Shown here piece after piece: positions 1 through 29,484 of a stretch of 64,000 bases of DNA. The position numbers were made by a program, and so were the translations under genes. The number at the start of each line of letters is the position of its first letter. Position 1 is the first letter of the stretch. This DNA comes from Cheilinus undulatus (taxonomy: Eukaryota > Chordata > Actinopteri > Labriformes > Labridae), in contig NC_054867.1 in the NCBI RefSeq assembly GCF_018320785.1, positions 37,761,855 to 37,825,854 on the forward strand. The letters are read 5' to 3'. Under the pieces are notes generated by a model that was not told the DNA's origin, made no database searches, and was given only the letters and a program-made list of their open reading frames with translations.

Positions 1-1340
1 CGGTGTAGTTTAGATTTAAAAAAAAACTGTACTGAAATAAGTAATAGTGGCCCAATGCAGAAGTCTACTGGTAACATTGGTAGCTGTGGACTGCGGGTAG
101 GGTTGTTCTTTTTCCCAAGTCTCTAAATGAGACTGATAATATACAAACTTGTATCTACTGCTGGAGCATATACCATTGTTTTTATTCTCAGGTAGCTTGT
201 GGTTTGTCTAACTCGATAATTATGACATTTTAGCCAATAATCACATCCATGAAAGCAGCATAGACTGAATGGGGCTGATGAGGACAGTGTCTTATCTTGC
301 CCCTTCTTAGGCATGTCCATGACTTTTAAAGGGCATTTTGTTTTAATTACAGGGTTGATGCACCTCAGGCAAAACTTTGAAGTTTAGTTACTCTATGAAT
401 AAATTCAACCTTAATGGACTGAAAAAGTAAAGCCTTTTAAAATGATGTGTAATCTCATCAAACACCTGCAAGTTTGAAAAAAAATCTGTTAATTAGAAAA
501 AGAAAATAGAAAACCATCTCTTTTGTTTTATTTTACCAGAAAAATGAAGCTCCAGCTCCTTTGTTGAAGCACTTGTATACTTCACAGTCATCTCTGTTTT
601 AGGCCTTTGTGATTTTTCATCCTTGTCATTTTATCGACATTCATCTTGCCTTCTCTGCGTGTTACACTGTGGAGAGAAATTAGTGCATAAACAGCCTGAC
701 GTCTGTGTATCACTCATCCATTTAGTTCCACCCAAAGACTCCAAGCGCCCATCAATAAGTGTTTTTAATAAGCTGCATCCTTTCAAAAGGATTCCCATCA
801 ATACTTTTGTGACAACCCCATATATTATATATTTTCCCTCTATAGATCTTTCTGTGATGAATTATTGAGTCTGTGTCAGGATGAATAACACAACAAAGTG
901 TCTAAATCATTTTGTCTTACAGTTCACAGACTGTTACATCACAACTTCTCACCACACAGACTGAAAATAGACACTGATACCCCATCTGATTTTGTTAAGT
1001 GTTATGACAGCTGGGTTGCACTTTTAGACTTTAAGTTGCTGTTCAAGCTATCACAATATTATTTAAGCTTTGTGTGATAGCTATTTATATTAAGTTTTCT
1101 TATACCTTCACTTTAGCAAAAAAAAGAATCCTAACATTAGTACTCTACTACAGATAGTTTAAATGCATCCATGCCTGAAAAAATGTTTGAGAATCAGCAG
1201 AGGAAAAGACCATCAGGCCTCAGTTCAGCTCTAAAAGCACTGGATCTTACATTTCCCATAATGCAGCTCAACAGGTCTTACATTATACCTTTCCAGATTT
1301 CACAACCTCTCGTTTTCAACACATTTGTCTCTTCTTTCAG
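1..1340. other. col2a1 intron, incomplete at the left edge
   Basis: No collagen exon, RNA gene or repeat recognised. The Gly-X-Y exon expected upstream is outside the window. Confidence 0.6.
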
Positions 1341-19818
<18,478 letters not shown>

Positions 19819-20278
19819 AGAACGAGGGATGCAAAAGAAGAGAAAGAAAGAAGTGGAAAAATAAAGAAATAGAATAAGAGAGGAGCACACTTCAGATAAA
19901 GGAGAAAAGAGTGAAAAAGAAAAATCAAGACACTTTTTTTAAAATGGGACTTTTTTCTAAGTAAAAAGTGCTTTTTTTCCAAGTCGAACTCCGTAGGATA
20001 TCTGCACTGAATGGCACCAGCAACTGTCATCTGTGATTCATCCAGCGTTGCCTCTAGTCATCCCCTGACCCCTAAAGTTTCTTTATGGACAGCCCCCATA
20101 CCCCCAAAAGCCCCTTTTTTCTCACAGCGACTGCCCCACCTACCCTATCCAATGAACAAGGAGGAGGAAGTAGGAGAGTACGGGAACATGCCAGGGAACT
20201 AGAGAGAGAAAAATGTGTTGGTGTTATTTATTTATTGTTTAGGTTTGGGTCCCAGGTGTGTTAGGACTGTTGCTAAGT

Positions 20279-20284
20279 AATAAA
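20279..20284 (+). terminator. col2a1: Poly(A) signal AATAAA, proximal
   Basis: Canonical hexamer 461 nt after the stop codon, a distance similar to the short 3' UTR of tetrapod COL2A1. Confidence 0.5.
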
Positions 20285-20483
20285 AGCCCACTTACACATA
20301 TTTAAATAGACCGTATTCCACCAAATTCCTCTCTTACTTCCTCCTCTTTCCTCACACCCCGTCTATCCTGTTTCCACTAAAGCAAACATATCTCTTTGAA
20401 ACCAAAAATCTAGCTTATGTAGAAAGTGCAGGTGTTCCTATTTCTACCACCACAGTGTGTATCAAAAAGTTACTGTGTATTAT

Positions 20484-20489
20484 AATAAA
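20484..20489 (+). terminator. col2a1: Poly(A) signal AATAAA, middle
   Basis: Canonical hexamer, followed within 40 nt by a T/G-rich stretch around 20500-20530. Confidence 0.45.
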
Positions 20490-21093
20490 AATCAATGGTG
20501 CTATTGTTGTAAAACAGTCTGTATTTTTTAACAACCAGATACTCCTTTGTAGTGTATATATGTATATGTTTGTATACATATACAGTTTCTTAAAGGGTGC
20601 ATTTCAGCCTGGGGTTTTTGAATTTCAGTGCTGAAAGTTGCCCCTGCCTCACCCCACCCTCCTGCTTCAACACCAAAATGAAAACCAGCATGCCCATGAT
20701 GAATGTCATCAGAGAGGCATGTCAAATTTGGGAGCAGATCTAATTTTTTCCCCTTTTGTTTTGATATATCAAAGCTACCTCACGCCAAAAAAGTCGCAAA
20801 TCCACCTACGGCCTTTTTCCCCTGAATCTAACCCGCATCATAAGCGATTATCAGTATGACCAACTTGTTGGTCATTGAAGCCCAGTCTGCTGCCCCCATT
20901 TTCCCCTGTCCCTCTCTACTTCCTCCCATCAGCCCCCTCCCCTCACACGGCGCCTGCCCTCTGCCCCGGCATACACGTTCTCTCTCACTCACACAGAAAC
21001 ACATATGAAGAGATACAGGGTGTGTTTGACTTTGTTGCTCTGGTTCTCCAGCCAGTGCAGAGGGTGCGTTTGTGTGAGGTTGTGTATATTTTT

Positions 21094-21127
21094 TTATTAT
21101 TAATAATAGTACTATTATTAATAATAA
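21094..21127. repeat. Perfect 34-bp A/T palindrome
   Basis: Seventeen-base arms without mismatch, centred on AGTACT between 21110 and 21111, made of ATT/AAT steps. It could form a cruciform, or a hairpin in the 3' UTR transcript. Confidence 0.9.
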
Positions 21128-21198
21128 TAGCATTATTATATTATTATTATTATGATCATGACTTGTTTTTGTTACGTTTTAATTAATGTAAATTGGAA

Positions 21199-21204
21199 AA
21201 TAAA
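21199..21204 (+). terminator. col2a1: Poly(A) signal AATAAA, distal
   Basis: Canonical hexamer followed by a T/G-rich stretch (21227-21290). Candidate for the longest transcript end. Confidence 0.45.
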
Positions 21205-21225
21205 AGACAAAACCAAGTACCAGGC

Positions 21226-23029
21226 TGAAGTTTGGTTTTATTTATACCTTTTATTTGTTCTCCCCCATGTTGAAATATTTTGGGGCAGTGGTTTGACTCA
21301 TTCCAAAGAAATAAAAAAAACATTTTTGTTAAGAAAAGACACTTTGCCCTGCCTTGACCATCTGTGGTAATGATATATTAACAGGGGGAGAAACACCTCA
21401 GATTTCAAGAAAAGGCAGATAAGTGGATGAACGCTGGGGCCATTTTTGATTTTAAGGAGAAAACAAAGAAAGCATCGCAGGAGGAAGTGGTGATATCATG
21501 TATGCTTTACATGAATGTAACATAGTTGTTAAATAGCATGGTAGGGTAGAAATAGGAAACACTGCCAACCACAATCAGCTCAATCAGTGAACTGATGCTG
21601 TCTTTCTATACCTCTGTTACTTCTCTTCATTTTTGCCTTTTCAGCTTGTAGTAGCAATAAAAGGTAGAAGCATTTCTATGAACAAAGTAGAGCAATGTTT
21701 CTTTTATTTTCTGTCTGCTGTTTTTCCTGAAATCGCCATTTGATAGGCTGGCATAATGGTTTTTGTTCAACGACTTATCTTCTGTGTGAATGGAATACAA
21801 ACAGAGGAGAAAACAAATAATTTGGACAGAATTACAATCATCAGTAATAAAAACCTACAGAAAAATCCACACAGAGGACATGCCTGTTTTCTTGAATTCT
21901 GGCTTAGTTTGTAGCTTAGCAAGTGAAAGGGGTTTTCATTAATGATAGATGTCAGTTAAGAGACTCTTGAGGACATCAACATGAGATGTACATTCAGCAG
22001 ATTTTTAAGTTACATCAACGTTTCATGACAGGTTTATGAACAATGTCTTTTAAAAGTCACAAGACAAATATCCAACTCTTTTCTCAAACCTTCAAGCCTG
22101 TGGTCCTCCCACCAAAATGCAACATCATTTTTCTCAAAGTTTGACAGATTCTATCTCTAATTCACAGCATATCTTAATCCTGAACAACACAAACTTAAAC
22201 CAGTCCTGCTTTGTGAATTACAAAGCTAGGAAACAACATTTAGCACGTTACAGTACACAGAAAGTTGTCCTATTCTAGATTTTTCTTCAGCATTTCCCAA
22301 CCCAACGGATACATGAAATTGGCTTTATTACATCCATGAACATTTAATGGGTTTTTTATAGTACATTTCGCCACCAACTGAAGACACATGATTAACAGAG
22401 TTCACAGCTAGCTGCTCTGTGCAGCTGCACATGAAGGAGCTTGGAGCTAATGTTAACAACAGTATGCGAATGTGCTAACAATGATATGAATAACATGCTA
22501 AGGTTAAAAGACAATCCAAGGTTAGTGTGCTATTATGCTTCAATTTGCTATTTGCAAATAAATAAGATGAATCTATAGAAGTCATGGAAAACAAGAATTT
22601 TGATGATCTTTTTAAAGACAGCAAAACAGAGACCAGAGACAAAAATGAGCGATTATCATTAATTAAAAAAAAAGGTTTGCCAAAGCTTTTACAGGTTGCC
22701 TTGATCTGGAATTTTTTTTGGCTAGTCAAATGTAGGGAATTTTATTATCTTATAGACTGATCCCAAACCGAAAAAATGATGGAAATATCTTAAGAAACAT
22801 TACTTATGTTTCAAAGGAAAACAGCACATTGGAGAAACCATTCTACTGTTTTACAACAGCTAACATTTTGGTTTCAAACCTAAGCCTCACTGGCATGAGT
22901 ACCTAAAGCAAATCTTATTACTGTTAGCTTTGAATTTGAGACTTCATCAATATTTCAAGTAATAACTGATTGAGGCATTCAGCAGCTTCCTAGCTAGCAA
23001 GTTCACTTTGATAGTTAGTTCCTATGCAA
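21226..23029. other. Intergenic, no feature recognised
   Basis: AT-rich DNA downstream of col2a1 with no coding, RNA gene or clear repeat termini. Confidence 0.5.
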
Positions 23030-24018
23030 CAGTTGGCTTTAATCAAACTGTAGACAATGTGCTACAGCTAGTTATAATCTAGCACTAGCGAATATGCTAG
23101 AGTTAGCTGTTGGCTTACAGAAGTGTACTACAATTACCTTGTATGACAGTAGCTAATAGTTACACTTAGCTATAATTTTACCATAGCCAATGTGCTACAG
23201 TTAACTATAATCTCACCGTAGCTAATGCACTACAGTTACAGTTAGCTGTTATCTAACAGTAACTGTTATCTGACACTAATTAGGTACAGTGAGCTGTTAC
23301 CTAACAGTGATTAATTTCCTACAGTTCCCTGCTGTCTAACAGTAATTTATTTGCTTCAGTAAGCTGTTGTCTAACAGTAACAGATATGCTACAGTTACCT
23401 GTTGTCTAACAGCTGCAGAAAGGCTACAGTTAGCTGTTGTCTAACAGTAGTAGATAAGCTACACTTAACTGTTGTCTAACAGTAGCAGATATGCTACAGT
23501 TACCTGTTGTCTAACAGTAGCAGATATGCTACAGTTACCTGTTGTCTAACAGTAGCAGATAAGCTACAGTTAGCTGTTGTCTAACAGCTGCAGATATGCT
23601 AGTTACCTGTTGTCTAACAGTAGCAGATAAGCTACAGTTACTTGTTGTCTAGCAGTAGCAGATAAGCTACAGTTACCCGTTGTTTAACAGAAACAGATAA
23701 GCTACAGTTAGCTGTTGTCTAACAGTAGCAGCTATGCTACAGTTAGCTGTTATCTAACAGAAGCAAGTATGCTACAGTTAGCTGTTGTCTAGCAGTAGCA
23801 GAAATGCTACAGTTAGCTGATGTCTTACAGTAAGTTATGAGCAACAGTTAGCTCTTTTCTAATAGTAGCAGATATGCTACAGTTACCTGTTGTCTAGCAG
23901 TAGGTAATGAGCAATAGTTAGCTATTTTCTAACAGTAGCTGATATGCTACAGTTAGCTGATGTCTAACAGTAGGTAATGAGCAATAGTTAGCTGTTGTCT
24001 AACAGTAGCAAATGTGCT
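23030..24018. repeat. Tandem array of a 35-bp double-hairpin unit
   Basis: At least 23 copies of a core CTGTTGTCTAACAG (CTGTT stem, GTCT loop, AACAG stem) can be counted between about 23245 and 24005. Most are followed by GTAGCAGATATGCTAC (GTAGCA, GATA, TGCTAC) and a short AGTTA/AGTTAC linker, giving a 35-bp period. The middle (23465-23760) is most regular, and the left flank 23030-23240 decays into AGCTA-rich relics. No unique spacers occur. Confidence 0.92.
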
Positions 24019-25586
24019 TTAGAAAAGGCGTTTTACCCTGAAAATGGGCCTAATATTACTGTATTTTTCTATAAGAAAAATTATAACGATACATTGTAAA
24101 AAGGAGATTTGTTAAACTCCCTACTTTCACATTTCTTGCAAACTAGAACCCAGTTAACAGGTAGCATTGAACTCCCACCCTGAGTGTGACATTTAAGTTT
24201 TTTTTTTTTTTTTTAAGGCTTTAGTGCCCCAATTTGTACAATTTGTAGGTTACTGACAGAGAGAAAAGTGGTAAAGTAATGAGCTAGTAGCATGTTTCTG
24301 ACGCTTTTTTATGTCAGTAACATTGTAGTCCCTCAGTTTAGGTGAGTGAGCCCTTGTTTGGGTTATGAAACCCACATATGTTACTATTCAGCTAAAGACA
24401 AGGAACTTCAACTGATAAACAGGCTTTTTGCAGTTCAGATTTTTAATATCGAAAAATGTTAATAGTCCAAGAAGTTATGATTGTTTTTACTGTAATAAAT
24501 ATGATTATTACAATTTCACTTGATCTAGAGAGGAGCTGCCAATCCAGATTTTCTATAAATTAGGCAGAACACAGAGCTTGATATTCTTAAATAGGCAAGA
24601 AAAAAAAATCAATTAAGGTACAGCCTGTGGAAAATGGGAGATGGCTCAGCTCAAGAGATTAATTAAAGCTACAATAACAGCTTTCATTGGGATAAATGAT
24701 TTCATTAATTCATTTTCTAACAAAGATTTCAGGTCTAAATCTGGCTGAATTTCTCTTTGCCAATTTGCTGCAGCTTTGTGTGCACTAAGCTGTCCAAACA
24801 GCGACTGCTGCAGCATGGACGGATACAAACGTTTACCTCCGGCTATAATGGCTTCCTGAGAATAAATTTAGATCTGTGTTTCTCTGTTGGCACTCAAGTA
24901 ACTGGCTTAGCGAGAATGAACAGGGAAAAGCTTACAAAGCATCCATGCAAATTCAGTGCAAACAAATTAATTATGGACATAACTATGTACACACAAACAT
25001 ACACAACTGAGACAAGCAATTAGACGAAGACAGATATCCTGGGCTTGCACACTCTCCTATATGACCTGATAAACACCCTCCAGCTGATTGGAGCCTTTTA
25101 AGTGTTCATTAAGGGTCAGTTGGTCAAAGACTTCTAATTAGAGCTTAATGAAAGATAAAACAGACCACGGTGTGACGTGAGGCATGATGGGAGAAGAAGG
25201 AGGAACTACAGAGGGAATAAGAAGGTTGTAAAGTTCAAAGAGTTTTCTTTTTCGTATTTCACCCTTTTATCTTCTGCTGCACTTTTCATTTTTTTTCTCT
25301 TCTCTCTCGATGAAGGGAAGAATAAGTCAACCAGCATTCACTTTGTATGGTATGTTATTATAAGAAAAGCATGGGTAAAGAAATATCAAGAAAGACATGG
25401 AGGAGCCTCAAACGTAACAAATGTTGTTATCACTAGGAAACAGCAGTAAAACTCGTTTCTTTTTTTATCAGTATCTTCCACAGTCGGCTTACAGTAAATC
25501 CACACAGTATTTTTGAAGTCAAGCAGTCGCTCTACATTAAAACAGGATGGATTAGAAGTCATTTTAAATTAAATTTGAGCAAGAGC
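24019..25586. other. Intergenic, downstream of the LRRC3-family gene
   Basis: Contains a poly(T) run at about 24198-24215. The stretch 24530-24900 (TTAATTAAAG and TTCATTAATTCATT words) is non-repetitive and homeodomain-site rich, a possible regulatory element (inference). No good minus-strand poly(A) signal for the neighbouring gene was identified. Confidence 0.35.
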
Positions 25587-26432
25587 TCAGAATCCAGTGC
25601 TCAAAGTGTCTGTCTCTGTGGGGGTCTTGCGTGGGCTGGGCAAACTCTTCAGGTACTCCAAATGTCTGCGGGCTTCAGCTTGATTTTGCCTCACATAGTA
25701 CACCACATATACAATGACCATAAAAAACCACACAAACATGGTCACCAGCATGGCTACATCTGTGGTTTTCCTCTGCAGGCTGCAGAAATTCACCCCAGAA
25801 TCCAACAGTTTGACCAGTGGCTGACCTGCGTGCTCCCCAAGTGATCCAGGATCCTCCCACCTGCTCCCCTCACCCACCCCTCGCACGGAGCTCTCACAAA
25901 TGATCCCGTTCACTGTCTCAGGCTCCAGGTTCAGAGTCTCCATCAACTCCTGGAGGGCGCAGTCACAGTGCCAGGGGTTGTGGTAGAGGCGAGTCTTTGC
26001 CCGAGTGGAGCCAAACTCCTCCCTGCTCGCCTGCCTCAGCTGGTTGTGGGAGAGATCCAGCAGGCGTAGCTCAGGCCCCAGGTGTCGCAGGGCCCCCGAG
26101 GCCAGTGAGTCGATGCGGTTGTGGGACAGGTACAGGTCCCGCAGGTGAACCAGGTCACTGAAGGCACTCTCAGGGATGTTCCGGATGTAATTTCGTTCAA
26201 GGTGCAGGGATACGGTGTCTGGAGGGATTCCTTCTGGGATCTCCCGCAGGTCTGCGTCTGAGCACAGCACTGTGGCTGTATCCCAGGCGCAGTGGCAGCT
26301 GTCCGGGCACTGCGGGGATGCTTGGCCCCACAGGGCAAAGAAGAAGAGTGATACGCACAGCCATGAAGGGAGACCCAATCCGTTACCTCCAGTGCTGCTG
26401 GTACGTCTCTCCTCACACCAGCCTGTGTACAT
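25587..26432 (-). CDS. LRRC3-family leucine-rich repeat membrane protein
   Basis: 281 residues, one coding exon. Start ATG at 26432 in good context (GAGGCCATG); the frame runs open 20 codons further up from a GTG, but no ATG lies there. Order: signal peptide with hydrophobic core about 21-38; LRRNT cysteine cap (CPDSCHCAW, 42-57); three LRRs about 72-143; LRRCT starting NPWHCDCALQE (152); one membrane segment about 226-247 (AMLVTMFVWFFMVIVYVVYY); short cytosolic tail with RQNQAEARRHLEYLKSLPS, the family signature. It is probably a type I plasma-membrane protein; its ligand is unknown. The ALQE and LDSGVNFCS words are closest to LRRC3, but the exact member (lrrc3, lrrc3b or lrrc3c type) is not settled. 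Oddities: a roughly 15-residue insert (184-199) before HAGQP and a long N-terminal region ahead of the signal core. An acceptor (ctgttag) precedes 26501, so a 5' UTR exon lies upstream. Confidence 0.93.
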   Translation of the reverse strand: MYTGWCEERRTSSTGGNGLGLPSWLCVSLFFFALWGQASPQCPDSCHCAWDTATVLCSDADLREIPEGIPPDTVSLHLERNYIRNIPESAFSDLVHLRDLYLSHNRIDSLASGALRHLGPELRLLDLSHNQLRQASREEFGSTRAKTRLYHNPWHCDCALQELMETLNLEPETVNGIICESSVRGVGEGSRWEDPGSLGEHAGQPLVKLLDSGVNFCSLQRKTTDVAMLVTMFVWFFMVIVYVVYYVRQNQAEARRHLEYLKSLPSPRKTPTETDTLSTGF

Positions 26433-26501
26433 GGCCTCACCATAGCCCCCCGACACACTCAGGGTCCCAACCAGACACGTACACGGGCACACCGGGAGAA
26501 T
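26433..26501 (-). other. 5' UTR part of the LRRC3-family coding exon
   Basis: On the minus strand, the acceptor ccatctgttag ends at 26502; 69 nt of leader precede the ATG. Confidence 0.6.
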
Positions 26502-28070
26502 CTAACAGATGGAAAGAAAAATACATCAGTATGTTCCCTTTAAATGCGTTTATGAATCCTGACAGGAGGGGTTGAGATATGTGTAAAAGAGATCAATGCT
26601 GTAATGAGCATAAACTTGTTTATTTGATAAATACGGCAAAATGAGACACTGCATGTCTGTGCCGGGAATCTATCATAACTATAAAAAAAACCCCTGCAGT
26701 TCTGTATTAAAAGGACACAAATCATTACACATGACCATCTGGGGTCCTCCCATTTCCCTTCCCTGCTGTTTCTTATCTACCAGAGCAGAAGAAAAGCATC
26801 ACATTACACCCATCGATACATGTTCATCTCATTTATCCTTCTATTTATTTTCCCATGATGCCATAGCTCCTTAATCATCATCCACAGTAGGAGGAGGGGG
26901 CTTGAAAAAGAGTGGGATCGATGGTCCGAGTATTGCCTGCTACACTATTAACTGCCACAGCATCAATCCTGCTGGCGTCCCAGGGTGTCAATAAGTGACA
27001 GAGCGAGAGAGAAGACAGGGTTTGCATCTGCTCAAGGAGGTAAAAGTTATTTCTCACAAAGCCAGTCTGGTTTGAATACAATGACATTTTCATATACACT
27101 ACTGCCTTTGAGTCTATTTTATCCTATGTAAGTCTACAAAATGTTGACTTTTTCAACAATCTATCAGGTGTTTTTTTTCCAACAAAATACTGTGTTTTTC
27201 CACTGAAGCACTACTTGAATCTGATTAAATCCTCTTGAACATGCTCCTCTTTCCCCTCCTCTTTATAATACAATCAAAGCAGTCACGCACCTTTGTTCTC
27301 CCTCACAGACAGCACACTCACAGTGGCCTAGATTTTGCTTGATATGTTTAAAAGGTGTCTGAGTGACAACCCTGATATGCCCATCAAATGGCCCCAGGAT
27401 GAAACCGGGGTGAAGACTTTATTGTCCCCCTTATTGGAAGAGTTAACCCTCATTAGCTCTTCCTGTTAGTGAATCCAGATACATGCAAATTCACAATTTA
27501 CACAAATTATCAGCTGCTGCATAATTATGAAGGGGGAATGACAAAGACAAGAATGGAGACTGCCAGCAAATGCTAATGCCACTATTTAGAATATTTCCAA
27601 CAAAATGAGACAGAACAAAGGGCTGCTCCCTGCGTCAGAGGTCATTTTAAGTATCATACCTATTTTATAAGGTCATCCGCAGTGAAGACAAAACATGTTC
27701 GAGAAAATCTCATTTAGACCCTAAATTACATTATTCTAGGTCAAACAGGTCACTTGGACCGTCATAAAGAAACAAAAGGGGGGACAAGTAAAACAGCTGT
27801 AAAGCTAAAGGAAGGAAAGGGAATACAAACAAACATGGAGGTTTTGTTTTGTCGATTTTTTTTAGCAAGTTTTAATACGAAAGTATAAGTTTAAAAAAGA
27901 GACTAAAATTAAAAGTTAATGCAAATTTTGAATAAATATATAAGCTAACTGACAACAGTAACCTAACACTTAAAAAGTAATCGAGACATTATTAAAAATA
28001 GATATTTTACGATAATAGTGATTTTAAGCACGAACATAAATGTTAGCTTAAAAAAAGAAAGGTTATTTAC
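26502..28070 (-). other. Probable 5' UTR intron of the LRRC3-family gene
   Basis: Bounded by a consensus donor (AACAG/GTAAAT at 28071/28070) and the acceptor at 26502. No repeat ends seen. 27430-27640 is complex sequence that could be regulatory (inference). Confidence 0.4.
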
Positions 28071-28380
28071 CTGTTAAATCCTTTGTTTTTAGGATCAAAT
28101 AGCTGGAAAAAATATATATATATATAAATTCCGTCTAAGTTTTTCTTCCTCTGTTTCCCGACGCCAGACCGGATATCTTCATCTTCTTCTTTGGTGTAAA
28201 TACATCAGTGAGAAACTGCGCGGGGAGCGTCAGTAGAGGATCTGTGACTGCTCCGTCGCGAGCAGACGGCTTCATCTCTGACTGAGGAAGCACAGGGTAG
28301 TTATAGCAACAAAGATGTGGGGCAAACTCTCCTCTCTCTCCCTCTCTTTCTCTTTTCCTGTCTCTCTCCATGTGAGTGTA
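28071..28380 (-). promoter_or_regulatory. Probable first exon and promoter of the LRRC3-family gene
   Basis: Minus-strand sequence ending in the donor at 28071. It is locally CpG-bearing (gcgcggggagcgtc, gtcgcgagcagacgg at 28218-28268) and preceded by a GA-rich tract (28330-28372). The transcription start is not defined. An open frame with ATG at 28371 (78 codons) ends inside this region and could act as an upstream ORF. Confidence 0.4.
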
Positions 28381-29330
28381 GGGACAAACACAGGAGGAGG
28401 TGTGTCTCTAGTCTTTACCCTTTTTTATCGTCCCCACTTTAGGTAGTATTAGTGTCAGCTTGCTTAGAAAGCATTTGTTACCCACACGACATAATAACTT
28501 AATTACCTGTAGATATAATGTAATTCTCACTGCCATTTCTTCCTGCAACTATCTCACAATCCCAGGCAGGTAAAGGGAAACGTGGCACACTAGAAATAAA
28601 TATATATATATAGTAGAGGGAAAGATGTCACCTTCAGAGACCTGCACTTAAAAAGGTGCAAGGTTGTTGAAAGCATTAGTTCCCAGGTCCGGGCCCCCCC
28701 TAGAGGAGGAGCATCAAAAGCCTGGGGGTGGGGCTGTCTGCTCTGAGTAGATCAAAATTTGATTTGAGCTAAAATAATAACACACTCACTAGTTTATTAA
28801 AAAATCTGGAGATAAGGCTGTAAAAACTAATGTTTCCTCACTTTGAAAGGGAGATCTTTTAAATCTTATCAATTTGAGAGACTCCACACTGTGACAAATA
28901 ATCTCTAATTTTACGTCTTACTCGTTTAGTGTGTGGTATTGAACAAGAGGATTGACTCAGCACACCACACTACAACAGATTCTGTTCACTGACCACCAAA
29001 GTCTCATCCTGATCTCGTCTCTCAAATCACCAAATCCCGCTTGATGAAATGTGACCGTGAAGAAGTTTCTGCGGTTAGCTGTTAGCTACATGCTAAGTCC
29101 AATATGGTTGTGATTTCGGGCCAGCTCCCTTGTTAGTTCATCGATGGTCGGTTTTACAGTTGCGTGCTGTTAAATACTCATTTTGTTGCCACAAATCAAC
29201 AAGTTTCTCCTCCATATCTGACCTCCATCGTGCGTGTTTTGTTGCTCTGATTGGCCCGTAGAGATGTGACAGACAGAACGTTCATCCAATCACACTCCGA
29301 GTCTTTTTCAAATCCTCTGCCTTTTCCCAA
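28381..29330. other. Intergenic, repeat-like but unassigned
   Basis: Includes a short (AT)n at 28600-28612. 28980-29290 has the look of a teleost non-autonomous DNA element (ctgattggcccgtagagatg), but no matching termini were found. Confidence 0.25.
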
Positions 29331-29431
29331 ACGTTTCCTATTGAAGAGAATGGGCATGGACCTGGCACAGGCCTGGAAAATAGCCATAAGGAGGCTTGAG
29401 CAGCACAGGGCCAAAGTTGTTGCAACGAAGT

Positions 29432-29466
29432 GCTGAACTGACATATGCTCCCATACCTGACCTGAC
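29432..29466 (+). mobile_element. 3' tail fragment of a non-LTR retroelement
   Basis: These 35 bases match the reverse complement of 60336-60370 with two mismatches, including CATATGCTCCCATACC and the ACCTGACCTGAC end. At 60 kb the same tail follows a reverse-transcriptase relic. Confidence 0.55.
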
Positions 29467-29484
29467 TAGGTCCATAGCATCCTT

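Larger units (their letters stand above)
19819..21225 (+). other. col2a1: Probable col2a1 3' untranslated region
   Basis: AT-rich non-coding sequence directly after the stop. It carries three AATAAA hexamers (20279, 20484, 21199) and a 34-bp palindrome at 21094-21127. The end at about 21225 assumes use of the last signal; use of the first or second would shorten it by 0.7 to 0.9 kb. Confidence 0.6.

Noticed and set aside
23030..24018. CRISPR-like array (regular repeats with dyads)
   Set aside because: Units are contiguous with no unique spacers, no cas genes are present, and the context is vertebrate nuclear DNA.
26433..26492. Upstream extension of the LRRC3-family protein to a GTG at 26492
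   Set aside because: The extension begins at GTG without an ATG and has no signal-peptide character; ATG 26432 has good context.
29340..29440. Coding similarity of LLKRMGMDLAQAWK to a retroelement protein
   Set aside because: The peptide match is too short and ambiguous between element types; only the following 35-base tail is supported.
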